DNA from: Thelephora terrestris
Taxonomy: Eukaryota; Basidiomycota; Agaricomycetes; Thelephorales; Thelephoraceae
NCBI GenBank assembly: GCA_015956445.1
Contig: WIUZ02000006.1
Span: 434,001 to 498,000 of the forward strand
DNA: 64,000 bases
Direction of reading: 5' to 3'
Below are positions 34,601-45,571 of this stretch, piece after piece (position 1 is the stretch's first letter; every line of letters starts with the position of its first letter). The notes beneath the pieces are model-generated. The model did no database searches, was not told the origin of the DNA, and saw only the letters and a program-made list of their open reading frames with translations. The translations under genes and the position numbers were made by a program.

Positions 34601-37600
34601 CCTATTCAGCAGCTCGAGTTCTGTATCGACGGTTTCGATTGGATGATCTCGTAATCGCTTGGGATCTGTACGATCGTTATGCACAACAACAAGCCCAGAT
34701 TGATAAACATCTCCGGTTTCGTCGTAGTCGCTCGATTCCTGGTAAGCATAGAATATCGCAACGATTTCATCCACATTCGGGTCCGGAAACCGCCCGTCCC
34801 GAGTAGCGGCTTGGAGTGATATCCAGTCAGAACGCCAGAATATCACGTTTGGAACCAGCATACCAAAAACCTCGACCGATAAGATAGACATGAACTGCTG
34901 CTCACGCATGGAGGCTTTTGCCTTCTTCCGTGGTGTCTGTCCTAGCCCACTACTTGACAAAAGTTGAGTAGGCCCTTCGATCTAGACCGTGGTTAATGGC
35001 GCAACTACGATGCAGGCATGCAGTAGTTTACCTGGGATGCCCATGTAGTCTTCCTCCCTCTGGTTTCTGTTTGGATCGGGTTCTCTAACAACCAGCGCCG
35101 GGCCTCCCGACCAGAAGGAGGACATTGGTTATACTCCCATCCCCCTATCCCAACGACCCTTGGCAACCGTATCGGATCTTTCTTCCGTTTAAGTCGCCCA
35201 GTCCTACTCTCCCCGCCCCATTCCTCCAACGCCGATAAACCGGTTCCACTCTGAATTCGGAACAACATCCCTGCATATTCCTTCGCATGGTCAGGGGCAT
35301 CTACCTCCTTCGAATAATACACTTCTTGGTAGACTTGGTCGGGTATTCCATGGTCATCCGTGGTTGACACTAGTTCCCGAAAGGATGGCGGTTTCAGTGA
35401 GTACTCATATAGCCTGTGATTCGCCGGGGTGCTTGTATAATTGGTAAGTCGGGGGCGAATATTGGTAGAATCTCGTTTGATCTGGGTCACCTCGGCAAAG
35501 CGAATACGGCGAGGGGATGATGGAGGAGACGGGGCAAAGGTCACATTCAATGGTCCATTCGTTCTGCGCTTCTTCACTGATCGTAATTGGTCGTTTTCGA
35601 CGTCCGTGGAGGTAGGTACATAGAAAGGGTTTTCATCGGGGTCCTCCGTGAGCCCCTGATTCGGGGCTGGAGCTCGAGTTGCTTTTGTCGGAGTTGACAT
35701 TGGGCTTGTGAAAGCTTAGTTGGTCACGGTTTGTATAACAGACACGAGGACAAAGGGCTTACTCCAGGGCCACTTTGACAGCGTCAAAAGACTTCCTATC
35801 GTCTTCGGAAATGGAGAACTTCGGAGGAGTCCTTGGGAACTTTCTCGATCCTGGCGTTCGTCGGACAGGCGTTCGCCATTGAGTTCCAATGCTGCTGCCA
35901 GACCTAAAACCTTTCCGCAGATCCGTCGATGTCCAACGAAAGTCGACTTACCGTGACGGTGTCGGTGGTGGATCCGAGGGGCTACCGTATCTAACATTCA
36001 TCAGCTACCAGGTGACAGATGAAGTGAGTGATCTACCCTGAGATATTCGTCCAACCTCCAGCTGCGATCTTCCGTTTTCGTGGAGTGGTGAACCTGAGCA
36101 AGGTAGATAACAAAACCACGGGGTGGCGGGTAGCACATCAACTCACCCTTCAGGGCCTTGGGTGATCTTCTGCGTAACTGTAGGATGGATTACACGAGGA
36201 GTTGAGTCTGATGTGGACTCGTTTCCAGTGGTGTCCGCCACGTCCCCGTCCAGGAACCCATCCTCGTACTCGAGACCCTCGTCAAAATCGAGATCTTGAT
36301 TCCGGAAGTCAACTCGTCCACTTTCATCGTCAAAAAGATGTTGGAGTTGTTGACTAGAGAGCAAGGTCTCGTCGATATTCGGCTGAAACATTTGCGTAGG
36401 TTCCCCAGGTTCCTGCCCGTTCACCAAGGAGGAACTATATGGGTTGAGTGATTGATCATTGAACGTTGGTTCTGGCCCATCCAAAAGTTCATCATCGGTG
36501 AGCTCTGGCTTCCATGCACGGTATCCGTCTTCCCATAGTCCATCCAGACTTTCGAACGTGGTGGGGACCCACTTCTCCCAGTTCTGGTTTTGGCGCGGTT
36601 CTTCCTGGCCCCTTTCAGCTTCAATGCGTCGTTTGATCTCGTCCCACCACCGAGCCTCTGAAATCCAATCCCCGCCAGGTCCACGAGAGTTTTCGCTAGG
36701 GTCCTCGGGCAGTTCCGGGGAAGGGTCCAAACCCTTGGCAGCACGGCGTCTCCGTTCGTCTTCCCAAAGCTCTCTGACGCTTAGGACGAGCGGTTCTGTA
36801 GGAAGCTTCGGTCCGGGGATAGACAACTTGTGGTGAATTTTCCTTGCACACAGGGCGTGCCTATTGAGGACGTGGAATGCCACAACGTCCACCTCTAGCT
36901 CCATGCGAGATTGGGTGGGATGCGGTGATGGCTTGAAGAGGGCCTGGGCAGCTTGCGTGTTCTCATAATCAGGTACGCCCTCTTCCGATTCTTCCTCCGA
37001 GAAATATTCCTCTCCACGTCTCCACACCTCACCGAGATCAAGCCACCCACAACCGTAGAGGTTGAAGTCACACATGAACTGAAGGTAGAAGTTGATGTGG
37101 CTCTCGAACACGTTGAACTTGTTTGACATCACCACGCCAGATTTTAGAAGCGTGCTCGCACGGGCGAGACAGGAGGGGTCGATCATGTGTATTTTGAGGA
37201 ATGGCGAATAGGACGAGTGAAACCCGTAGAAATGGACGCCCTTCACGAGCAATACCGCTCGGACGAAGCGTGACTTGGGTGATTGCGGGTTTCTTTTGTA
37301 AGACAACGCGATGGCGCAGTCGAGAGAGCGTGTCAGTTCAGCCATATAACTCCCCACTGCGGACATGGAGCGCGTTTGGTTTTCAGTATCGACATTGAGA
37401 TTGGGAAAGAGTGCGTACCGCCTTCAGGATCGACGTTGCCAGTATATTCGACGTAAAAATAAGGATAAACTTGGTGGACATGTACACAGGTTTTCTTTCC
37501 AATGGAAGATATGCCATAAATTCGGATGATGGGGACCAGATGTTGACTCGAGTTGTCCAAGGGCCCCGGTTCGACAAGAACGTGGTCTATGTGGTTGACT

Positions 37601-37632
37601 CGAACGCGCAACGCCGGCGAGCTTGAAGTCAT
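31664..37632 (-). CDS. REV3: REV3, catalytic subunit of DNA polymerase zeta
   Basis: Polymerase zeta extends from mismatched or lesion-containing primer ends in translesion synthesis. The N-terminus (MTSSSPALRVRVNHIDHVLV; VHQVYPYFYVEYTG) is that of B-family polymerases and is followed by NFYLQFMCDFNLYGCGWLDL. A long acidic linker of low conservation comes next. Polymerase motifs are in order: motif A in DFQSLYPSIMIAYN; LKFICNVTYGYTSATFSGRM; and motif C in VYGDTDSLF. At the end, paired cysteines (CHCLVCH, CKELCPRC) form the first metal site. CSSC with ECMSTDCPWLY forms the second, which in REV3 carries a 4Fe-4S cluster and binds the Pol31/Pol32 subunits. More than ten short introns. The start at 37632 gives the conserved beginning. 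It lies 151 bp downstream of the epimerase gene on the same strand. Confidence 0.97.
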
Positions 37633-37783
37633 GATAAGTGGAGAAAGTGTGTGCTATTTGGTGGACATGGTTGCGTGGAGCAAGTGTATAAACTGCGATC
37701 TGATCGTGTGGTCACAAGTTTACAGCGAGACACGAGGCTCGGTAGATCCCCCTTTCCGCTTATTCTTACAGATGACTGTCTAG

Positions 37784-38817
37784 TCACCACTCGTCTCTCA
37801 AAGTTTGTCGGCCTACCCAAGACCCACCAACGGGAAGCGTGATGTAGCCTTGCACGTGTCCAGGTTCGACGCAGACATATTTCTCCCTGGGGAAGAATAA
37901 GCAGGTCGTCTGGGGATCCAACGGGTCGAACGCACCACCCGCCATCTTCCATGTCTCCAATAGTCTTACCGATGGTCTCTTGTGGATTCCAGATGACGAC
38001 GTCCTTCAAGCATTCCGTCTTAATTTGGATTCCGCCATTGGGCCAAGTGATTTCATATGCCTGGCCGCCATCCACGTAAACAGAGTCGGTAGGCTTCCGG
38101 ACATCAACTTCCCTTCGTTGCTCAAGTTTAGCGGTGGCCTTGGCTTCGGCGGTAGCCTCAGTCTTATCGAAATAGTTCTTGCCTGTGAGCGGGGATATCT
38201 TGACGTCATTAGCCGGAGCCCTGATGTAGTTGTGGAAGAGAGCCTGGAACTGTAATTCATCTTTGTCCGACTGGTTGGTAACACGAAGGTCTGTACCGAG
38301 TCGACGGTCTGAGAGGGTCACAACATATTCGAGGGAGACGGGGAAGTCAAAGACCGCCTTGACCTCAGGGGTAAAGCCAAGGGCTCGAGGTAGATCAGAA
38401 ATATGGACGCAAACATGAGCAGAGGATTATACCCACAGAGCTTGACAGAGACCGTTGAAGCATCGTCAACAGGCACGGAGGTGAGGTTCCAGATGCTGCA
38501 GCGAGCGTATCCGTGCTGCTTCAGTTTCGAGAACTGAGGGAGTACCGGGGCACCAAACACGGGGAACACGATCGGGATTCCACCTCTGACTGGTTTAGAT
38601 CCATCCAAAGCAGCCTTGGAGGAGACAAAGAGGCGTTCGAGAGGTTCACCACCTGAAGTACCGGGAGATTTCCAAGAGATCACGGTGGCACCGTAATGAA
38701 GGATCTCCACGGTAGCGCCCTGCGATAGGGTTCAGACCACAGAGAGGCTACAAAATGAGGCCAGATTACCTTTGGATGTTTGAGGATGACACGGTCAGCT
38801 AGCTGCTCGATGGGCAT
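37784..38817 (-). CDS. Glucose-6-phosphate 1-epimerase (YMR099c-type)
   Basis: It interconverts the alpha and beta anomers of glucose-6-phosphate in the cytosol. The protein starts MPIEQLADRVILKHPK. After an intron it continues GATVEILHYGATVISWKSP, with PVRGGIPIVFPVFGAP and LKQHGYARCSIWNL, all typical of this aldose-1-epimerase-like family. LFHNYIRAP and KYVCVEPGHV hold the expected catalytic His and Glu. GDMEDGGWCVRPV, a sugar-phosphate-facing loop region, lies between. The end is VGGSWVGRQTLRDEW followed by TGA. About four introns; length near 300 residues, normal for the family. The start is the ATG at 38815-38817, which alone supplies the conserved first exon. Confidence 0.92.
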
Positions 38818-40228
38818 GATATTTGTATCTGGACAAGATCAAGTCTTTCCTGCCCTAAACCAAGGGGTATATGATCTACGGTGCTTATGTAAATCGATGT
38901 CTCAGCCCTCACCCCCTTACCACGACCACAGTCGTCGTCTCGCGCCACTTCCTCATGGCCACCACAGCTCACCGCAGCTGACGCTCACACTGAGCACGGA
39001 CATCCTGGACAATCTTGTCGCGTCCTGTATTCTCACGAGATCATCTGAACTCTACACGTTCCGGAATCATATCAAAAGTTATTGCATAATCAGCCCGTTC
39101 AACTCTGCCTAGAGAAGAGCCATTACGCTGCATAAAGCTCAAGCTACTGTCAACCCTCCACGGTTCCTGGCGGCATCCGAGGGGTGAGCCCCTGTGGTTT
39201 ACCCTGTCGTGCCGCCTGCGCATTTCGGTGTGCGCCGTGGTCCGCGGTGGGTACGGAACGGGGATCGCTCTCCCTGCCGTGGGTCTCAGGTGGCGACGAG
39301 GGACGAACCCTTTCAGGGTTCGCCTTATCGAGCTCCTGTGCGCTTTTGGTGCACCACGGTAAGGTCTGGGGTCCGCCTGCGAATACGAATTTGCCAAAGA
39401 CGAGTTATAAAGAAAGACCATACGCCATAAGACAGACATAAAGAGACAATACCCAGAAAGAACCATGACAAGCATTTGACAAACCGTGACAAACTATGAT
39501 CCATTGGTTATTGCACCGCGTTGACCATAATGCACCGAATCACTGTATTCGACGTCCCAAGCGACTTTTGTGCTGCCCAAACACGGCCCACACCAGACGT
39601 GACCTCCGTCCCCCCATTTTCTCCTTCACTTCCTTCGGGGAAGTCACTTGGCGGCGATGCCTGGTTCCCTTTGGGAGCCGGCTGACGCCGCCTAATTTTT
39701 TCCTCCCTCTCTTCTTCGCGAAGAGGTCTTCTCTGCCCTCGCTACTCGAACCCACAGGTATTCCGTTCATTTCCGCTCGCCACGCTTTTCTAACCGATTT
39801 CTTTACAGGACTCTGTCGGTACGTTTGGCTTTTATGACCACTAGTGTATATACGTATATACAGTCTTGTTCGTCAATCATAATGGTTTTTGTCGTTGTAT
39901 CTCGATTGAAGTGAAAGAGCGACAAACGTATCAACCTTGATAAGGAAAGTTTGGTGCAAGGAAAGACGAAAGGATCGAATCCCAATTATCCCTTCGACCA
40001 CCACCACACTATCGCTGAATACCCCGCACTGAATCGATTCTCTGCACCGTGGACGATAAATCTAATGTGGGTGCTTCGCAGCTAATGATGTTCGACTATT
40101 CACCGTCCGCAAGCTCCTTATTACCCTGTCACGATGAGCTTCTCAGTAGAGGATGTTGGTTTTCACGTCTCTCCCCTTCTGCAACCGATAGGTTTATGAT
40201 CATCTAGATCGCACCAATTGCTATCCTT
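38818..40228. other. 1.4-kb intergenic region between the epimerase and PP2A-A genes
   Basis: It contains both divergent promoters. It also holds the unusual hairpin-rich stretch described separately. The open frames here (for example 39041-39475 minus, 39496-39837 plus) give no recognisable protein. The last 130 bp are the pyrimidine-rich leader of the PP2A gene. TATATACGTATATA, a perfect palindrome, lies at about 39847-39860. Confidence 0.4.
39165..39725. ncRNA. Candidate structured RNA: cluster of GC-rich hairpins, class unknown
   Basis: Compact inverted repeats crowd this stretch. Seen directly: GGGG-TGAG-CCCC at 39181-39192; GCGCA...TGCGC at 39218-39235; a perfect 8-bp stem CGAACCCT/AGGGTTCG at 39304-39322; GTGC...GCAC at about 39338-39354; ACTTCC-TTCG-GGGAAGT (a classic UUCG tetraloop) at about 39628-39644; GGCGGC...GCCGCC enclosing GGTTCCC-TTT-GGGAGCC at 39650-39692; and CTCTTC...GAAGAG at 39709-39725. 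Right after the GGCGGC hairpin comes a T6 run (39696-39701), which on the plus strand would serve as an RNA polymerase III terminator. I tested for SRP RNA, RNase P/MRP RNA, U6 and tRNA motifs by eye and found no convincing match. Strand and boundaries are undetermined. Confidence 0.3.
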
Positions 40229-42344
40229 ATGGATGAGCTCCGTTCGGAAGATGTCCAACTGCGACTCAACGCCATCCACCGCATATCAACGATCGCCCTC
40301 GCCCTCGGCCCCGACCGCGCCAGGGAAGAGCTGATCTTGTTCCTACAAGAGTCCGTCGACGACGAAGACGAAGTTTTGCTGGCTTTGGCGGAAGAGTTGG
40401 GGAGAGATTTTGAAGAGTACATCGGGGGGAAAGAGTACGCTCATCTGCTCTTGGGACCACTCGAAAATCTGTCTGCCGTCGAGGAGACTGTTGTGAGGGA
40501 CAAGGTACGCGTCCAGAACTTGTCGAGTCACTCCTTTCCCCACCACTTTCGGTTTTACATGACAGGCTACAGAGTCGATAACGAAGGTGGCTGCCGTTCT
40601 CTCGAAATCTCAGATCGAAAAACATTACATCCCGCTTGTACAACGACTCTCTCGAGGAGAATGGTTCACATCCAGGACATCGGCTTGCGCCCTTTACACA
40701 CCCGTTTATGATAAAGTCGATCCAGCCGTCCAAGACGAGATGAGGAAGGCGTTCGCAACTTTGGGGTCTGATGATACCCCGATGGTTCGTCGGGCTGCTG
40801 CCAAGTGGCTCGGAGTGAGTGATGACGACATGTTGCCCCCCTTTGGTGTCATTGATATGGAACGCGCCCCTCCAGGACTTTGTGAAGAAACTGAGCAAAC
40901 AGCACGTCCTTTCTGACGGTCTGGTGGTATACAGGAGACTGCAATCGGATGACCAGGACTCAGTTCGGCTTTTGACTGTGGAAGATCTCATCGCAATCGC
41001 TCAACGGCTGACGCCAGCCGAGGTCAAGGAACAGTTGTTGAAACAGATCAGGCAAACGGTGTCAGACAAGAGTTGGCGCGTCAGATACATGGCCGCAACT
41101 CACTTTAATGAGGCGCGTCCTTTGACTCCTTGGCTCTGCTCAGACTTTCAACTTGTCTCATCAGCTGGCGGAGGCCGTTGGACAGGATCTTGTCCGCGAA
41201 GAGCTGATTGGGCATTACGTTCAACTTTTGAAGGATAACGAAGCCGAGGTCCGCACTGCCGCCTCGGGTCAAATACCTGGTGCGTGATTAGTAGTTATTT
41301 GACACGAAGAAATTGAGAGGAGGCTAGGCTTCTCGAAAATGCTCGAGAAAGAGGTGATTCTCCTCCGTGTCGTGCCGTGCGTTCGAGACTTGTGCCAGGA
41401 TACTTCGCAACACGTCCGAGCGGCTCTTGCCACCCAGATCAGTGGCCTCGCGCCACTGCTTGGTAAACAGCTCACTATCGAACACCTTCTTCCGCTTTTC
41501 CTCCACCTTCTAAAAGACGAGTTTCCGGAAGTACGCTTGAATATCATCAGCAAACTCGATCAAGTCAACAAAGGTGAATTTCGTCTCGCATGGAACTCTG
41601 CCCGCTTCCTGATCGTGTTTTGTCACAGTGATCGGGATTGAACTTCTTTCTGAAAGCTTGCTCCCTGCTGTGGTCGAACTCGCAGAGGATAAATCGTGGC
41701 GTGTGCGACAGGCCATTATCGAGTACATGCCGCTCCTTGCGACTCAGCTTGGAAAACAGTTCTTTGACGAGCAACTGGGGACCCTGTGCATGTCGTGGCT
41801 GGGAGACACCGTTTACAGCATCAGGGAAGCAGCCACTGTCAACTTGAGGAAGTTAACGGAAGCGTTTGGTGTTGAATGGGCCCGGGTCGCCATTGTTCCG
41901 AAGGTCGTCGGAATGGCAAAACATCCCAATTACTTATATCGAATGACTACCGTTCAGGCAATCACGGTAGGTACCATCTTTGCGACAGTCACTGAAAGCC
42001 TCGGCCTGATGTTTAACCACGCCGAATGTTAGACCATGGCGCCAGCCCTGACGCTCGAAATAGTGCAGCAGGACGTTATTGATCGATTGTTGGACCTTGC
42101 TGATGATCCTATCCCAAACATCAAGTTCAACGTGGCCAAATCATTGGAGGTACTGGCCACCACGTATGGCGCGACCGCTCAAGGAAAGCAACTGATTCAG
42201 ACGAGGATTCTGCCCAAGTTGGAGATGCAAAAGAACGACGCAGACGCAGACGTTCGATATTTTGCGGCTCGGGCGATTCAGAACACACAGAACACGCTTG
42301 TTGCATCAGGTTCGTCAGACATCAAATGTTCAAACGCCGGTTAA
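40229..42344 (+). CDS. Protein phosphatase 2A scaffold subunit A (PR65/Tpd3)
   Basis: The A subunit is the HEAT-repeat scaffold that holds the PP2A catalytic C subunit and the exchangeable B subunits. The start is [20 protein letters not shown], followed by repeat-by-repeat matches: EEYAHLLL-like [58 protein letters not shown]-like [70 protein letters not shown]-like [17 protein letters not shown], and [15 protein letters not shown]. Intra-repeat helices carry the usual DVR/SWRVR ridge. About six introns. The C-terminus is uncertain: an unspliced reading stops at 42344, whereas splicing a GTTCGT...AAAAG intron would end about 30 bp later. Length of about 600 residues is normal. Confidence 0.96.
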
Positions 42345-42995
42345 TGGTTAAGCTAAAAGATTTCTGCCCAGCCTGACGGTTCCGCGAGACGATGATGAAG
42401 GAAGTAGATTAATATGAGTTTACGAATGCGATTAGGGGCAAAGTTTTTTTGTACGGTTGCAAGCGAGGAGGAAAAGCAGAAATGGAAATTTCGATGGAGC
42501 GTCCGGTTTGTCCGTAAAAAAGGGAACTGATGGAAGGTGTTCGGCAAAACTAGAAGGCGTAAACGGGAATCCGCGCCCAATGCAAGATCTGGTTTCTACG
42601 CTTTGCTCGTCGGTGATTCTGATTCCTGAAGATGGTCGGCTATCAGCCTCAGCTGAAACTCGCCCAGCAGTGGGTTAATCTACACGTATATGTGCGTCGG
42701 ATCAGGGCTCCTGCTGCTCACTTGCTGCCTGGTCGGTGAAAGGCACGACTTCCGTGTGCATACTTTTGGCGGGAAGTCCAGAACAAGGTGCTCCTGACAT
42801 TCCTCGTTGCTTGGTAACCGCTCCCTCTTCTGTCAGACATGGCAAGTTTTGGCAGCCCTGATCGACGCCCGAAAAAGAGCTGGGTATATAAACTCGCTTC
42901 CATCGCCTAATGGTCTCATCACTTTATTCCTTTCCCTCTCCCAGGCTCGTCATCCCACAAACCAACACCGTCTTTCTTTAAAGTTACTTCTTAAA
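42345..42995. promoter_or_regulatory. Intergenic, with TATA box of the priA-like gene
   Basis: Nothing coding was seen in 650 bp. TATATAAA at 42885-42892 lies about 100 bp before the priA-like ATG, followed by a C/T-rich leader. The local context (GTATATAAAC) is nearly the same as the TATA box of the orphan gene at 3884. Confidence 0.5.
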
Positions 42996-43795
42996 TGACG
43001 CTCATTTCTCGCATCCTTCTCCTGGCTTTGGCCGTTCCCTTCGTCCTCGCCGACGGAGGAAATTGCGGAGGTGGCCAATTCAAGTGCGTTTCCCACGTTG
43101 CTGCACAGAGGTGGATGAGCTGACTCCCTGTGACTTAGATGGAGCCGTAAGGACTGCTGTCTTCCCAACGGAGGACCAAGCACCCCTCCTAGCCCACCCT
43201 CCGGCAAGGACTGCCCCAGCAACTGGTCATGGAACCACGGGCTCGGTTGCTGTGCCCCTCACCAGCAGCCTCCCAGCAATCCTCCCCCTCCTCAGTGTCA
43301 CAACGGCTGGAACTGGTCTGACAACTCTCTTTGCTGCAACCCACCCACGACCCCTTCCACCCCTTCCAAACCGTCTACTCCGTCCGGTAAACCCGGAGAC
43401 TGTGACGACGACAAGAACAACGGACAGAATAACGGACAGAAACACAAACGCCTTGCCGCTGAGAAGCGTCAAAATCGCTCTCGTAACGTTGCCCCTTGCC
43501 CCAAGGGACTCTCCGCTTGCCCTGTTTCTAGCTTGATCGGTGGAGATTACGAGTGCGTCAATACCCTCGAAGACCTCGATAACTGCGGTGGTTGCGCCAC
43601 TCTTGGCGAGGGCCAGAACTGTAACGCCATCTTTGGCGTTTGGAATGTTGGGTGCGAGCAAAGCGCTTGCAAGAGTGAGTTATTCTTGCTTCCCCTTGCC
43701 GTGACAGTCGAATCTGACCGGTCATGCAACTAGTCTATACGTGCGCAGACGGTTACACTCTTTCTCAGGACGAAAAGTCCTGCCACCCTCTCTAA
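42996..43795 (+). CDS. priA-like secreted cysteine-rich protein
   Basis: A small secreted protein resembling priA, a Cys-rich protein first described from shiitake fruiting bodies; the biochemical role of the family is unknown. A clean signal peptide ([20 protein letters not shown]) is followed by [10 protein letters not shown], a short intron, then [12 protein letters not shown]. Cys-Cys pairs are spaced by Pro/Ser/Thr/Asn linkers ([28 protein letters not shown]). After a basic stretch with a Lys-Arg site ([12 protein letters not shown]), a likely Kex2 cleavage site, comes the priA domain: [62 protein letters not shown]. Three exons in frame. The basic site would separate the repeat half from the priA domain. 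The next gene is also secreted. Confidence 0.85.
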
Positions 43796-44477
43796 ATCTT
43801 CTGGTTGTACCTTTCACAACGGACTATCTGAACATCCGCTGGCCTCAGGGACGGCGGGCACTGTCTTTACTGTTGCCGCGCTATGGGTTCTAGCTCTACC
43901 TTCTGACTAACTTTTTTGAACGATCTGATGGACATTTCATTCATTTTTCATTCCATTCCTTCAGAATACCTATCCCTCAAACTTGGACCCCTCAGGTTCA
44001 CTTCCCGTACTTGTTTCCTGCTTCTCCGTTGTTGGTGATGCTATTGTGTATGGACTGATGCGTTACCCGGTTTCACGATGACACTTTTTCTATTGACTGC
44101 ATCTGTCGAGCCAGCATGTAAGTTACCATGCGCCTCTAGTGAAGCGCTTTAATGCCCAATGCATGCTCGACTCTCTCGGCTTTCCCCTTACACCGAAACC
44201 CAATAAGGTTAAATGGGACAATGATCATTCTCTAGATGACACTGATCGCCGTAGCCTTGTGGTTGACGTTGAACGATCGAGCTCAAGTTCCTCTGGCCTG
44301 ACATGTTTTCAACGTTTGCTTGTGTTTGCTCCAGGTTCAACCAAGACCACTTAAATGAGAGAGTCGTCAACGTTTCGTCTCCACCCTCCTTGTCGTCTTC
44401 CCCCATTATCCCCCTCCACAGTATCTCCTCCCATCACCTATCTCCGCACCCTATTCAACTATCTTCTACGAGGGAAA
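43796..44477. other. Intergenic between two secreted-protein genes
   Basis: These 682 bp hold the 3' UTR of the priA-like gene and the upstream region of the next. Open frames run through parts of it (for example from 44355, in frame with the next gene), but no conserved segment lies before the signal peptide at 44478. Confidence 0.4.
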
Positions 44478-45571
44478 ATGTTCTCTGTGATCCGACTCTT
44501 CTCCCTGGTTCTTGCGCTCTCGCTCGCTGGTATCTCCTCTGTAAATGCCTACGTGATCCCACGAGCTACCGTTGACTATCGCAGGCACGATGTCAACGTT
44601 CATATTGTCCAAGAGACCAGGTCTATCCCTTCTGTGGCTTCGTCTCCTAGGTTCATTGCTCTGCGACGTGGAGTGCGCGACTTTCGTTTCCCTAATCGCT
44701 TGCGAACTCGCGAAACCCATCATCAACCGGAACTCGACGGAATCCCTGATGTCGTACCTATGTTCCCAGCGGAAGAAAGCGGCTCCGGTGGTGCTCATGC
44801 CATGCATAGTCCTTCCGCCGTCCCTTCCCATAACCGGGTCGCTCCTCGCGATCTAACACTCTCATACACGGACACTATCCCCACTGTGCTCCCACGGAAT
44901 GCAGCCGGCTTGGTTCAGCTTGATGTGCTCAACACTTACTACCAGCGGATGGTCGTGAACTCCCGCAACCTTCGTAACTGTCTGCCGCTCGCGCGCTCGT
45001 TGCCCTTGCTGATGACTCATCTCTAGGAGACTACAGAGGTCGTGCTCGTAACTCGAGAAATGACCCTAGGTTTCGCGAAGATACCGCTCGAGAACTACGA
45101 GACTTTAGGGACAACATGGGTCAAACTCAGGGCTTTCTTGGGGATCTCGGCCGTGATAAGGGCTTGGCAAACTATGACCGCAACAACGATCTGGAAACGC
45201 TGCTGAAGAAAATCGTCAATGTCAACAAGGACACACTCTCTTCCGTCACTGACATCGCCTACGAGGTCCCTCTCCTTGGCTCAATCCTCGGACCGAGTAA
45301 GTGCGCCAGAATTCCGCAAGTTTTCTCGCTGATTCACCCACTAATCACCCCAGTCGTTGGCGAGCTCAAGTGCATCATCGACGAAGTCCTTAATGTTGGA
45401 GAAAATACCCTGGATGGTGTACTCAATGGCCTTGGCGTCGCCGATCAATTCAGAAGTCTCCGTGTCGACTACCTCAGCACGCTCTGCGGGGCGGGGAACT
45501 TGGACGTCCTCGGGCTTTGCGTAGATGCGAACCTCACGGGACTCGGGCTCAGGTCTGATGAGAACCAATGA
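44478..45571 (+). CDS. Secreted protein of unknown family
   Basis: Three exons. The first ends near 44970 and joins through a GTAACT...CTCTAG intron to DYRGRARNSRNDPRFREDTA. The second ends at about 45298 with a GTAAGT donor and joins to IVGELKCIIDEVLNVGENTL. The N-terminus MFSVIRLFSLVLALSLAG, then ISSVNA, is a good signal peptide. A disordered Arg/His/Pro-rich region follows. The C-terminal part is helical: NNDLETLLKKIVNVNKDTLS, AYEVPLLGSILGPIVGELKC, TLDGVLNGLGVADQF. Four cysteines are seen only at the end (LKC, TLC, LGLC region). Patterns like LLG..LGPIVGEL and LDGVLNGL recur in secreted basidiomycete proteins of unknown role, but I cannot name a family. The ATG at 44478 is chosen for the signal peptide; an upstream in-frame ATG at 44355 would bury it. 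Confidence 0.7.

Noticed and set aside
39041-39475. 144-codon minus-strand open frame over the hairpin cluster
   Set aside because: The translation has no recognisable segment; openness is explained by GC-rich composition, and the hairpin structure is the stronger signal.
39165-39701. SRP RNA, RNase P/MRP RNA, U6 or tRNA identity for the hairpin cluster
   Set aside because: I looked for the SRP helix-8 motif, UGUAA turn, RNase P CR-I/CR-V motifs, the U6 ACAGAGA box and a tRNA B box and found none that fit.
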